Shown: in pieces, positions 34,517-42,549 of the stretch | Layout: every line of letters begins with the position of its first letter | How positions within the stretch are numbered: the stretch's first letter is position 1 | Assembly (NCBI GenBank): GCA_028293125.1 | Contig: JAQGPJ010000103.1 | Coordinates: 62,001 to 126,000, forward strand | Length of the DNA stretch: 64,000 nucleotides | DNA from: Verrucomicrobiales bacterium | GTDB lineage: Bacteria; Verrucomicrobiota; Verrucomicrobiia; Verrucomicrobiales; V1-33 | Direction of reading: 5' to 3' | Made by a program: the position numbers and the translations under genes | The notes under the pieces: generated by a model | What the model was told of the DNA's origin: nothing | Database searches by the model: none | What the model saw: only the letters and a program-made list of their open reading frames with translations

Positions 34517-35593
34517 TTACTTGTCGCCGAAGGAGATGCCAACCGCGCGGGCGGTCTGCACCAGCTCCCCGTTCGGCTCCACCAGACGGCAGGCGGACAC
34601 CGCATCCTCAATAGGCACGGAGTCCACGTGGTAGGCCTGATAGCTCACCATGTGGCCGTATTTGCCCTCCTCGATGAGCTTGACGGCCTTGACACCGAAG
34701 CGGGTGCCCAGCAGACGGTCCAGACTGGTGGGGCTGCCGCCGCGCTGCAGGTGGCCCAAGGTGCAGGAACGGGTTTCCTTGCCGGTCATTTCCGCAATCT
34801 TGGTGGCCACGTAGTCGCCGATGCCGCCCAGACGGTGTTCGGAGATGCTGCTCTTCTCCTTGGTCATCGCGTCGCCGCCGGGGAGGTGCGCGCCCTCCGC
34901 CACCACGACCATGGTACTGTGCAGACCCTTGGCCTCGCGCTCCTGGATCGCTTTGGCCACGTTCTCGAATTTGAACTCGATTTCGGGAATCAGAATCACA
35001 TGCGCCCCGCCGGCGATGCCGCCCCAGAGGGCGATCCAGCCGGCATTGCGGCCCATGACCTCCACGACCATCACGCGCTTGTGACTGTCGGCGGTGGTGT
35101 GCAGGCGGTCCAGGGAATCCACCACCGTGCTGACGGCGGAGTCGAAGCCGAACGTCATTGCGGTGGCCGCGAGGTCGTTGTCAATGGTCTTGGGCACGCC
35201 GACGACCGGCAAGCCGTTTTTCATCAGCTGCATCCCGGTGGTCAGCGAGCCGTCGCCGCCGACCACGATCAGGGCGCGGATCTCCAGCAGCTTCAGCGTG
35301 GCCTTGGCCTTTTCGATGATCTCCTGGGGGATTTCCGCGACGTTGCCCTCGCCGACCTTGGCGGCGAAGTGCCCCTTGTTGGTGGTGCCCAGAATGGTGC
35401 CGCCCTGCTTGAGGATGCCGGCCATTTTCTCGGGTTCCAGCACGATGTAATCGCCGGGGGGCAGCAACCCCTCGAACCCGTCGCGGAAGCCGATGACTTC
35501 CCAGCCGAGTTTCGCCGCCGCACCGACGACGCCGTAAATGACCGCATTGAGCCCCGGGCAGTCGCCCCCGCTGTTGAGGATTCCGATTCTCAT
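34517..35593 (-). CDS. pfkA: 6-phosphofructokinase, mixed G/K type
   Basis: A 358-residue cytoplasmic glycolytic kinase that makes fructose 1,6-bisphosphate. GGDGS (112-116) has Gly in the position that decides between ATP and pyrophosphate (Asp in PPi-users), while PKTIDND (134-140) has the Lys usual in PPi-users and in actinobacterial ATP enzymes. The pair G/K suggests an ATP-dependent group III enzyme, by analogy with Streptomyces PFK. The catalytic Asp is D138. Also seen: MGRNAGWIALWGG near 180 and CTLGHLQRGGSPTS near 284. A strong terminator follows. It shares its strand with the D,D-carboxypeptidase gene upstream (111-base gap). Confidence 0.95.
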   Translation of the reverse strand: MRIGILNSGGDCPGLNAVIYGVVGAAAKLGWEVIGFRDGFEGLLPPGDYIVLEPEKMAGILKQGGTILGTTNKGHFAAKVGEGNVAEIPQEIIEKAKATLKLLEIRALIVVGGDGSLTTGMQLMKNGLPVVGVPKTIDNDLAATAMTFGFDSAVSTVVDSLDRLHTTADSHKRVMVVEVMGRNAGWIALWGGIAGGAHVILIPEIEFKFENVAKAIQEREAKGLHSTMVVVAEGAHLPGGDAMTKEKSSISEHRLGGIGDYVATKIAEMTGKETRSCTLGHLQRGGSPTSLDRLLGTRFGVKAVKLIEEGKYGHMVSYQAYHVDSVPIEDAVSACRLVEPNGELVQTARAVGISFGDK

Positions 35594-35704
35594 GTTAGGA
35601 TTTTGGAAAGTTTGAATGGTGGTGGGTGGTGGGAGTTTGCCCGGACAATGATGGGGGTTTTTTGAAGCAGCAATCCGGCCAGAGCGTGCGGACCGCGTGA
35701 AAGG

Positions 35705-36895
35705 TTATTGCACGTAGCGCGGCACCGGCGTGTAGCCGCCGCTGGCCGGCGCATACACCGGAGGCGGCAGCGGCATGTAATCGGCATCCATGACCGGAGG
35801 CGGCAGGGGCCGCGGAGCCGGCGCGGCTGGCACCGGGGGCGGCGGATTGGAGGGAGCCGGAGCGGCACCGCCGCTGCCGGGCCTCGCGCCCAGGAATTCC
35901 GACTGGTTCTGGGCCGGACTGCCCGCGCCGCGCCAGGCATCGTAACCGGTCCATCCGTCGCGGAGCAGCCTCACCGTGGCCCCGAAACGGTCTTGCGCGC
36001 CCAGAGTCACCACCACCAGACGGTGAGGAATGACCAGTGTGCTGCCGTCCGGGCGCTTGATCACCGTCGCCGGCTTGGGGGCCGTGACCGCCAGGCAGGG
36101 GCCAGCCAAATTCGTGGTGCCGGTCTTGCCGGCGTCAATGCGGTTGGTGCCGATAATCTCGTTGGTGTTCCGCACGACCGCCGACTGCGTGGCGCCGTTG
36201 CGGACGTAGCTGATGCGGCGCTCACGCTGGGAGCTGTAGTAGGTGAAGCCTGGAATGGTGATGGCGTGGCAGAACAGCCGGGCGATGTCGGAGGCGCAGG
36301 AGTAGCCGGAGGCGTTCGGCAGATCCAGCCCGTGGGGATTGGCGAAACGGGTGTTGGTCAGCTGCAGCCGGGTGCGCAGCCCGTTCATCTGGTTCACAAA
36401 CGCCTGCAGCGGGTTGGCCCCCATGCCGGCCTGCGCCAGCCGCCCGCCAAAGTGGGTGCCCAGCGCCTCCGCAGCCCAGTTGTCGGAGCCCATCATGCAG
36501 GCATACACGGCATCCCGCACGCTCAGGGCGTCGCCGGGCTGCAGGCCCAGCGAACTCGGAACGCCCAATCCCAGCACGCTGGGCGGCACGGTGAGCATTT
36601 CATCGGGGTTTCCCTTGGAATTGCGCAGATAATCGAGCACCACCACCACCGTGGCGATCTTGGTCAGGCTGGCCACGGAGCGCCGCTGATCCGCTTGGAA
36701 GGAGAGAATCACTTTCCCGTCATTGGCGTCCGCCACCACATAGGAGGCGATGCCTGGGTAAACCGGCCCGATATTAGCCACCCCGTGGGGGCCGCCTCCG
36801 CCCCCCGGCAGGGCTCCGGTCAGTGATGAGCAGCCGGTGAACAGCGGACCTGTGGCGCAGATCAGTAAAAGGCAGAGAAAGGAACGGGGAGTCAT
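35705..36895 (-). CDS. Lipoprotein D-alanyl-D-alanine carboxypeptidase (S11/PBP-like)
   Basis: A 396-residue envelope lipoprotein (lipobox LFTGC with C22). The three penicillin-binding motifs are S76-L-T-K79, S137-D-N139 and K257-T-G259. It trims the terminal D-Ala of muropeptides and should control cross-linking. The catalytic domain is about 40-330; a Pro/Gly-rich tail (about 330-396) follows and is likely disordered. Compared with DacA/C there is no clear C-terminal amphipathic anchor, consistent with anchoring by the lipid. Upstream of pfkA on the same strand. Confidence 0.93.
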   Translation of the reverse strand: MTPRSFLCLLLICATGPLFTGCSSLTGALPGGGGGPHGVANIGPVYPGIASYVVADANDGKVILSFQADQRRSVASLTKIATVVVVLDYLRNSKGNPDEMLTVPPSVLGLGVPSSLGLQPGDALSVRDAVYACMMGSDNWAAEALGTHFGGRLAQAGMGANPLQAFVNQMNGLRTRLQLTNTRFANPHGLDLPNASGYSCASDIARLFCHAITIPGFTYYSSQRERRISYVRNGATQSAVVRNTNEIIGTNRIDAGKTGTTNLAGPCLAVTAPKPATVIKRPDGSTLVIPHRLVVVTLGAQDRFGATVRLLRDGWTGYDAWRGAGSPAQNQSEFLGARPGSGGAAPAPSNPPPPVPAAPAPRPLPPPVMDADYMPLPPPVYAPASGGYTPVPRYVQ

Positions 36896-37106
36896 GAGGG
36901 CAGTTCGCGGATGGGAAGGGCTGCGCGGGGCATCTAAACGGGCTGCCCCAGTGGCGCAACGTGGAATGTGGAGCCCGCCTTGGACTGTTCAAAACCTCAC
37001 ATTGAAACATGCTTTAATTCACGCCTGCCAAGCTTCCTCCGGATGGCCATCAGTCCAGGGCAAAAAAGCCTGAATTCTTCTGATCCAGTTTCCGGAACCG
37101 CACTCC

Positions 37107-37472
37107 TTACGGTCTTTCGTCCGCAAGATTCTGCCCGGCCGTCCAAGGATTGCCATCGGGATCCTCAAACGAAAATTCGGTCATCCCGTAAAAGGTGACA
37201 TCCAGATCAGGGACATCCACCCCGGCGGCCCGGACCAAGCGGTGGAACTCCTCAATATTGTCCGGATAAAGATAAAGCACCGCCTGCCGGGGAGCGTGCG
37301 GATGCCGGTTGATCGACTGGTCCACCATCAGTCGGCACTCATCAAACCGCAGCATGGCCCAGCGCCATTCATCCCGTCGGTTCTCCACGCTGAATCCCAG
37401 CTTCTGATAGAACTCCACACTCGCCGGCATGCTTTTCACCGGCAGCATGGGGATGAGACGGGTCATTTTCAT
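37107..37472 (-). CDS. VOC-family protein (bleomycin-resistance-like)
   Basis: A 121-residue single-domain protein with the two beta-alpha-beta-beta-beta modules of the glyoxalase/bleomycin-resistance superfamily: LPVKSMPASVEFYQKLGF near 10-27, MLRFDECRLMVDQS near 40 and MTEFSFEDPDGNPWTAGQ near 97-114. Function is unknown; it might bind a metal-dependent substrate or sequester a toxic compound. It is followed by a stretch without genes. Confidence 0.85.
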   Translation of the reverse strand: MKMTRLIPMLPVKSMPASVEFYQKLGFSVENRRDEWRWAMLRFDECRLMVDQSINRHPHAPRQAVLYLYPDNIEEFHRLVRAAGVDVPDLDVTFYGMTEFSFEDPDGNPWTAGQNLADERP

Positions 37473-37819
37473 AGGATGGTTTTCAAGGCTGATGCTGCTC
37501 TTGAGATTAAAGCCGGATTTCCAGTTCCCGCCAGCGACAATCCGGGCTGACAGCCTCTACGCACAAAAACAGGCTTCCATGCTTTCCCAACCTGTAAATG
37601 CGGCCCGACCGCATCCAGTAAACAAAGGTCATTATATGCCGGAAGCAAGATTGAAAATAAAAATCGGCGTTATAGGAACAACCAAGGAATGGGAAGGTTG
37701 AAAATTTGAGGCCAGACCAGACCAGGAGTGATGCCTGCGACAAATTTCCGCCTAACTCCGTTAGGGGTCATGCGCCTCCTCCAAATTGCGCGGTCGGACT
37801 GGCCGCGTCGAATCGCGGT
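37473..37819. other. Gene-free stretch
   Basis: Short frames across this region have random composition and no family resemblance. No repeat, hairpin with T-run or RNA gene was recognised. It separates the VOC gene from the broken immunity-like gene and has an average GC lower than the flanking housekeeping DNA. Confidence 0.4.
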
Positions 37820-38139
37820 TCAGGCGTCCTTTACCGCAAAAGAGAAGAGCTTTTGGGCAAGCTCCGCATCAGCTGGTTTTTCGCTCTCCTGGATGTCTTC
37901 AATCGCCTCCAAAAGTAGAGGAAGTCGAAGAGGTTGTGATACCTCACACCTTCAGACTGGAATTCTACCCGGCCTTCCGTTTCTTCGATGGGGAAGAAGC
38001 CAAGCTCCGATCCTAACCCCACAGGCTCTTGAGCGTAAATCTCGATGACTTCGGCTTCCTCGTTTAGCTTTTGAGCCTTACAAAAGTCCTTCAAAGCCTC
38101 GCCTCGTCGAAAAATTGAGATCAGGTCTATCAGTTTCAT
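37820..38139 (-). pseudogene. Small immunity-like protein gene with a one-base deletion
   Basis: From ATG at 38139 the frame reads MKLIDLISIFRRGEALKDF, then EVIEIYAQEPVGLG and YHNLFDFL, a convincing small protein. After FDFL (near 37915) the sequence continues best in the other frame (LLLEAIEDIQESEKPADAEL, then AQKLFSFAVKDA and TGA at 37820-37822). One missing C in the CTC-TAC junction explains the break and would give a protein of about 106 residues. It resembles small immunity proteins of toxin systems, but no toxin is next to it. Either decay or a sequencing error. Confidence 0.6.
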
Positions 38140-38284
38140 AAGTTTACTCTATTTGCGGCAAGGAGGGAATGGCCAAAATCACTACGCTCCGCCAATGCAT
38201 TTTGAGGCCCAATCGTGACCGAAAGAAAACTCAGCAGGACGGCCACCAGCCATCGTAGCCCCGAAAAGCTGACACCCCGCCCCG

Positions 38285-38737
38285 TCATAAGGGCGCGATC
38301 AGTCCTTCGGCCTTGGCCAGAACTTTTTGCCGGCTGTCAAAAGTCAAAAACTCCGTCGCTCCCAGATGCAGCGCCGTAGCGACATGCAATACATCGAATC
38401 CACGATAACCTTCTGTCCAAGTGTGCTGTGCCGAAAGCCGCTCCGCAATGCTGACGACGTCGGCCCAATCAATAGGCACGACCACCACCGCCCCAATGGC
38501 AATCTCCCCTTGGAGCTTGGCAAGGGAGGCTTGCGCCGTGGAGCGGTCATATCCCTTGCTGGAATCCTTCGCGTGGAGAAAGACCTGCCAGCGCACCGAT
38601 TGCCTGAACTCAAACAAAAGCGGTGAGGCCACATGCAAGGCTTCCGGCATTTGGGCAAAATGGGCGGCAGCCCTCGGAGAATTGACCTGCTTTCGGTAAA
38701 AAGCACAAAGGAAGGAGGTGTCCGGATAGGCGATCAT
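38285..38737 (-). CDS. PIN-domain ribonuclease toxin (VapC-like)
   Basis: A 150-residue toxin of the VapC/PIN family that cuts RNA with Mg2+. The acidic quartet is visible: D6 in YPDTSFL, E43 in FEFRQS, D115 in GFDVLHVATAL and D134 in TFDSRQ. It lies directly after its antitoxin gene; the ATG overlaps the antitoxin stop by four bases (38734-38737). The pair should form a growth-control or plasmid/prophage-stabilising module. All active-site residues remain, so the toxin is likely functional. Confidence 0.92.
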   Translation of the reverse strand: MIAYPDTSFLCAFYRKQVNSPRAAAHFAQMPEALHVASPLLFEFRQSVRWQVFLHAKDSSKGYDRSTAQASLAKLQGEIAIGAVVVVPIDWADVVSIAERLSAQHTWTEGYRGFDVLHVATALHLGATEFLTFDSRQKVLAKAEGLIAPL

Positions 38738-38994
38738 CCCTCCTCCCCCTCCAGCTCCGCTTCTTTCATTTCCTCGACTTCCTTCATTGAGAACACTCGG
38801 TCACCCCACACCTCCTGCAGGCGTGCCATGACGTCAGGCTTCGGCGCGGAACGGGGAGTGGACACTTCCGCCAATGAGGTGAGCTGGGCAAAGGGGCGTC
38901 CTCTCTTGATAATTTGCACGGTCTCTCCGTGCTCGATCCACGAGGATATTCGGCGGAAATTGTTTCTCAGGTCTGCCACCGTTGCGGTTTTCAT
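38734..38994 (-). CDS. Phd/YefM-type antitoxin
   Basis: An 86-residue antitoxin with the Phd/YefM N-terminal DNA-binding fold (TATVADLRNNFRRISSWIE, then GETVQIIKRGRPFAQL) and a charged C-terminal toxin-binding tail (SMKEVEEMKEAELEGEEG). It should bind and block the PIN toxin and repress its own operon. The gene precedes the toxin and overlaps it by four bases. No palindrome was defined at its promoter. Confidence 0.9.
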   Translation of the reverse strand: MKTATVADLRNNFRRISSWIEHGETVQIIKRGRPFAQLTSLAEVSTPRSAPKPDVMARLQEVWGDRVFSMKEVEEMKEAELEGEEG

Positions 38995-39264
38995 GATACC
39001 TTATATCTATCACCGAAACGCATCAGGTCAAGCCAGCAAAAAGCCCCGTCCCTGCCGGGTGGCCTCAGTGGCAAGTCCAGCCACGCGTGGTGCGGAACCT
39101 GCCGCTACGAATCGGAGGTTGGGAGCTCAGTGTCGAGCGGCACAAGATACTGGCCCTCCCGCATCACGAAGGCCACCGGCTCCCCCGTGTTCCTCCAAGG
39201 AACGCCCGTGGATCTCTCTGACGTGCTCCAAGGCGGGGAAGACCGGTTCTCCGGGCATCGTGCT

Positions 39265-39447
39265 TTATTGAGCAAGCTTCCTGAGCAAGGGCGCGTGATG
39301 GGCAAACACCTTGTCCATTACCTTGCCAATGTCCTTCTCCCTGACCTTGCGGGCACGGCGGCGGGCGGTTACCCACGCGGCGAGTTCGGCGAACTCGTCG
39401 GGGCGCAGCTTTTCAATCGCAGCTTCGATTTCAGCAATGGTGTTCAT
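39265..39447 (-). CDS. Lone antitoxin-like small protein
   Basis: A 60-residue protein (MNTIAEIEAAIEKLRPDEF, then AELAAWVTARRRARKV) that matches a group of short helical antitoxins found next to RelE-like toxins. No toxin gene follows; the next 160 bases on this strand hold only a short frame (about 39105-39305, with GEPVAFVMREGQYLVPLD) that may be part of a second Phd-like antitoxin but is not convincing. Seen alone, it could be a leftover or a protective orphan antitoxin. Confidence 0.65.
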   Translation of the reverse strand: MNTIAEIEAAIEKLRPDEFAELAAWVTARRRARKVREKDIGKVMDKVFAHHAPLLRKLAQ

Positions 39448-39591
39448 GGGAACGAAGGCAGTTTTACCCGGTAAATCCTCATTTTCAACCCCCGCGTTCC
39501 CGCCAGCGCCTCTCCGCCGGGTGGCAAGCGGCAAACACCCGCCGCAGCGATTCGAAATTCATTTTGGTGTGGACAGCTTCTTGCGCGCTCA

Positions 39592-40803
39592 TTATTTCGC
39601 GCCTCCGGCAAGCGCCGCGTCCAGTTTGGGACGCAGCAGCCGGTTCCAGATGGCGTAGCCGGCGGGGCCGAGGTGCAGGCCGTCCTTTTGGTAAAGCTCC
39701 GGCTGGGTTTTGCCGTCGGGCGTGAGCAGCGGGGTGGCCAGATCGATGTATTCCAGAGTGGCGGGCCGGGTGACGCAAAAATCCCGGATGAGGCGGTTGG
39801 CTTCAGACTGGAGCGGCCAGAGTTTGGCCCGCGCGATGCTGGGCTTGATGGGGATATAGAGAATCCGGCACTCCGGCAGGGCGGTGTGGACGGATTCGGC
39901 AAAGGCGGTGAAATCGCTGGCGATGCGCGGGGCGGACAGGCCGTTGGAGGAGTCGTTGTCGCCGGCGTAAAAGACGATCAGCCGCGGCTTCAAAGGAAAC
40001 ACAATCCGGGGAGCGAAATGGGTGCTGTCGGCGATCACGGAGCCGCCGAACCCGGAGTTGACCACCGGCAGGCCGGGGAACGCCTCGTCCAGTTTCCAGA
40101 GCCGGATACTGGAGCTACCGGTGAACACAATGCCGCCGCGAGCGGCAGGATGCTCTTTTTGGCGGGCTTCGATTTTGGAGATTTCATCCTCCCATTTTTC
40201 GAATCCGGAAGGCTTGGCATCCCCTGTGGCGGCGGGTGTGGCTGCCGGAGCCGACTCCTCTTTGACCGGTGTCAGGGTGATCTGCCGCAGATCCATGACG
40301 GCGGGACCGGGCTTTGACTGCGGAGCCACGACAAGGCGCTGCCGCCCGGCGGGCAGGTCTACAGGACCGAGATCCAAGGGCACAAATGCCTGGAAACCGC
40401 CGGTTTCCTTCACCGTGAAGGCCAGAGTGTCCTTGCCTGCAAGGACATGGACCACACTGCCTCCGCTGCCATTGCCGCAGCCTTGGAGGAGGGTGACCCT
40501 GTATTTGCCCGCCGCCGGCAGTTCGAACTCCCAGGAGGCTTTGTCCTCCGGTTTGGTCCAGTAACCGAGCGTGTTTTTATGGGGCTGAGGCTCATACCGC
40601 AGCATGGTGCCGGACACCTCCGCCGTGGAGGAGTGCAGCAGCACCACCCCCTGGGCATCCGGCACTGCCGGCGGGCGCGGGGCGGCGGGACTGGTGGCGG
40701 CGGCCGGGGCCGGCTTTTCCTCCGCTTGGGTGTAAAGCCCCAGGCACAGCAGGGACACGGAAACGGAAAGGAGTGCGGAAGGAGTGCGGAACAGAGGGAG
40801 CAT
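39592..40803 (-). CDS. Secreted SGNH hydrolase with N-terminal beta domain
   Basis: A 403-residue exported enzyme (signal LLSVSVSLLCLGLYTQA). Residues about 45-190 form a carbohydrate-binding-like jelly roll (WEFELPAAGKYRVTLLQG). The SGNH domain (about 210-400) has block I IVFTGSSSIRLW with Ser, block II VNSGFGGS with Gly, block III YAGDND with Asn and block V YQKDGLHLGPAGY with the Asp-His pair. It likely removes acetyl groups from polysaccharides. An upstream ATG would add ten residues, but this one starts just before the signal peptide. Confidence 0.9.
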   Translation of the reverse strand: MLPLFRTPSALLSVSVSLLCLGLYTQAEEKPAPAAATSPAAPRPPAVPDAQGVVLLHSSTAEVSGTMLRYEPQPHKNTLGYWTKPEDKASWEFELPAAGKYRVTLLQGCGNGSGGSVVHVLAGKDTLAFTVKETGGFQAFVPLDLGPVDLPAGRQRLVVAPQSKPGPAVMDLRQITLTPVKEESAPAATPAATGDAKPSGFEKWEDEISKIEARQKEHPAARGGIVFTGSSSIRLWKLDEAFPGLPVVNSGFGGSVIADSTHFAPRIVFPLKPRLIVFYAGDNDSSNGLSAPRIASDFTAFAESVHTALPECRILYIPIKPSIARAKLWPLQSEANRLIRDFCVTRPATLEYIDLATPLLTPDGKTQPELYQKDGLHLGPAGYAIWNRLLRPKLDAALAGGAK

Positions 40804-41138
40804 AACCGGAAAAGGAAAACGGATGGAAAACACAGGGCAGCCAGGAAAAGCGGCGGATGCGGGAAGCGGCGTCGGGCGGTGCCCGGCCTTGCCCTAAAAC
40901 CAGGAAAGCCAAGGCCGGTTCCCCGCTTACGCGGTGCCCACCCCCGTTATTTCTGAACATGAATCCGGACGGCGCGTGGATTTCCTGAAACGCATTCATG
41001 GGTGACGGCGGTGGCACCCGGTTTGCTCCGGCTCCCCTGCCCGTCGTCTGTCCACCGGCAGGAAACGCATGGGGTGCCGGGGATGAACGCGCAATCCTTC
41101 GGTGGCGCGGGAGCGCAAACCGTCTTTCATCCGGAATC
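40804..41138. other. Divergent intergenic region
   Basis: No coding frame is supported. The region separates the SGNH hydrolase (minus strand) and the SnoaL-like gene (plus strand) and so should hold two promoters. The sequence is GC-rich and no clear promoter boxes, palindromes or T-runs were identified. Confidence 0.4.
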
Positions 41139-41582
41139 ATGTCCAGCTCCACCACCCCACAGACTTCCGCGATCGAAACCCTGCGTCGTTATTACCAAGC
41201 CTTCAATACCGGTGACCGCGAAGCGTTTCTGGCTCTGCTCACCGATGATATCGCCCATGATGTGAACCAAGGCGGAAGGGAAACCGGCAAGGACACCTTT
41301 GCCGCCTTTCTGGACCGCATGGACCGGTGCTACCGCGAGCGGATCGATGATCTCGTCCTCTGGGCCGACGAATCGGGCACACGGGCGGGGGCGGAGTTTC
41401 TGGTGCGCGGCACCTATCTTTCCACCGATGAAGGCCTGCCGGATGCCACCGGCCAGACCTACACCCTGCCCGCCGGCGCGTTCTTCACCCTGCGCGGCGG
41501 ATTGGTGGAGCGCGTGACCATGTATTACAACCTGACCGAATGGCTGCGCCAGATTGCCGGAGCCGGTCAGGACAAGGCGTGA
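41139..41582 (+). CDS. SnoaL/NTF2-like protein
   Basis: A 147-residue cone-shaped NTF2-fold protein: IETLRRYYQAFNTGDREAF, then LLTDDIAHDVNQGGRETG and later FFTLRGGLVERVTMYYNLTEW, the pattern of ketosteroid-isomerase/SnoaL-like proteins. Such proteins are small-molecule cyclases, isomerases or binders; the substrate is unknown. Its 3' end overlaps the 3' end of the convergent mutM gene by 16 bases. An upstream ATG would add 47 non-homologous residues; the chosen ATG opens the folded part. Confidence 0.85.
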   Translation: MSSSTTPQTSAIETLRRYYQAFNTGDREAFLALLTDDIAHDVNQGGRETGKDTFAAFLDRMDRCYRERIDDLVLWADESGTRAGAEFLVRGTYLSTDEGLPDATGQTYTLPAGAFFTLRGGLVERVTMYYNLTEWLRQIAGAGQDKA

Positions 41583-42466
41583 CGGCTTCCCTTGCGGCGC
41601 GGGCCGCGCACCGCAGGCTCCTTCCTTTTCCGCTTCAGCCCCCCGCTCTCTTTTCCGGAAGCTGGCGGAGCATCCTCTCCCTGCTGGCATCCCGGGCACC
41701 AGCATGCCGTGCGGCCACGCAGGGTTTTCCGTGCCAGTTCCGCGCCGCAGCGGGGACAGTGTCCCCCTGCTTTCCACCGGTAACGCATGAGCCAGGCCGC
41801 TGGCAGATCGGACCAGTCGGCCCCCACGGTTTTCAGGGAAATCCGGCAGATGTGGCGCAGCACCTTCCGCAGTGCCCCCGGATCCACCTGCCCGCAGGGG
41901 GTGGAGGGCGGCAGCCTCAGCTGGAACAGCGCCTCATCCGCCATCCAGTTGCCGATGCCGGGAAACCACGTCTGATCCAGCAGAAACGCTTTCAGCGGCT
42001 GGCGCGCGTGACGCTTCAGCGCTTCGGCGACACGCTGCTCCGTGAAACCGGCGCTCAGAATTTCCGGAGGCAGCGCCAGCCATTCAGGCGGGAGGCCTTC
42101 CAGACTTTCCGTCAGTTTCACCCCGCCGAAAAGACGCGAATCGCGGAACACGAGCGCCGCCTCCGGCGTGTAAAGCACCAGGTGCTCATGCTTGTCAGGA
42201 ACATGATCCGGTTCCCCGGCCAGCAACTCTCCGGTCATGCCCAGATGACCCGCCAGCCACAGGCCTCCGGAGAATTCGAAAAGCAGGTTCTTGCCATGCG
42301 TCCGGGCACTCAGGAAAACGGTGTCTGTCAGGGCCTGCCGGACAGCCTGGGCCGGAATGCCGCGGAAAAACTGCGCTCTGGAACCGGCGTGGACCTGCAG
42401 AATACGGTGATTCAGTCCCGGATGCCACAGGCGGGCATAATAAGCGGCTTCGGCAAGTTCAGGCAT
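41567..42466 (-). CDS. mutM: Fpg/Nei-family DNA glycosylase
   Basis: A 299-residue base-excision repair enzyme. MPELAE places the catalytic Pro2 and Glu3; K59 in THGKN is the conserved DNA-phosphate lysine; the helix-two-turn-helix FPGIGNWMADEALF is at about 167-180. The zinc finger is HCPRCG and CWCPGC, spaced like the family (C-x2-C...C-x2-C). The last about 30 residues are an Arg/Lys-rich tail (KRKRKEPAVRGPRRKG) beyond the zinc finger and unusual in length. The MPELAE rather than MPELPE opening and the general look fit Fpg or Nei; which damaged base it prefers is not certain. Confidence 0.9.
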   Translation of the reverse strand: MPELAEAAYYARLWHPGLNHRILQVHAGSRAQFFRGIPAQAVRQALTDTVFLSARTHGKNLLFEFSGGLWLAGHLGMTGELLAGEPDHVPDKHEHLVLYTPEAALVFRDSRLFGGVKLTESLEGLPPEWLALPPEILSAGFTEQRVAEALKRHARQPLKAFLLDQTWFPGIGNWMADEALFQLRLPPSTPCGQVDPGALRKVLRHICRISLKTVGADWSDLPAAWLMRYRWKAGGHCPRCGAELARKTLRGRTACWCPGCQQGEDAPPASGKESGGLKRKRKEPAVRGPRRKGSRHALS

Positions 42467-42549
42467 GGAGGGGTAAAACGAAAAAACGAAGGCCGCGTCC
42501 GAACGGACGCCGCGTTCCAGCCAAAGCCCTCCAAGCCATTGAATAACGG

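Noticed and set aside
39105-39305. Short frame with GEPVAFVMREGQYLVPLD, possibly Phd-like
   Set aside because: Only a fragment looks protein-like; start and rest have random composition.
39485-39589. 34-codon frame (MSAQEAVHTKMNFESLRRVF) between the SGNH gene and the lone antitoxin
   Set aside because: Readable, but no family, no ribosome site and too short to judge.
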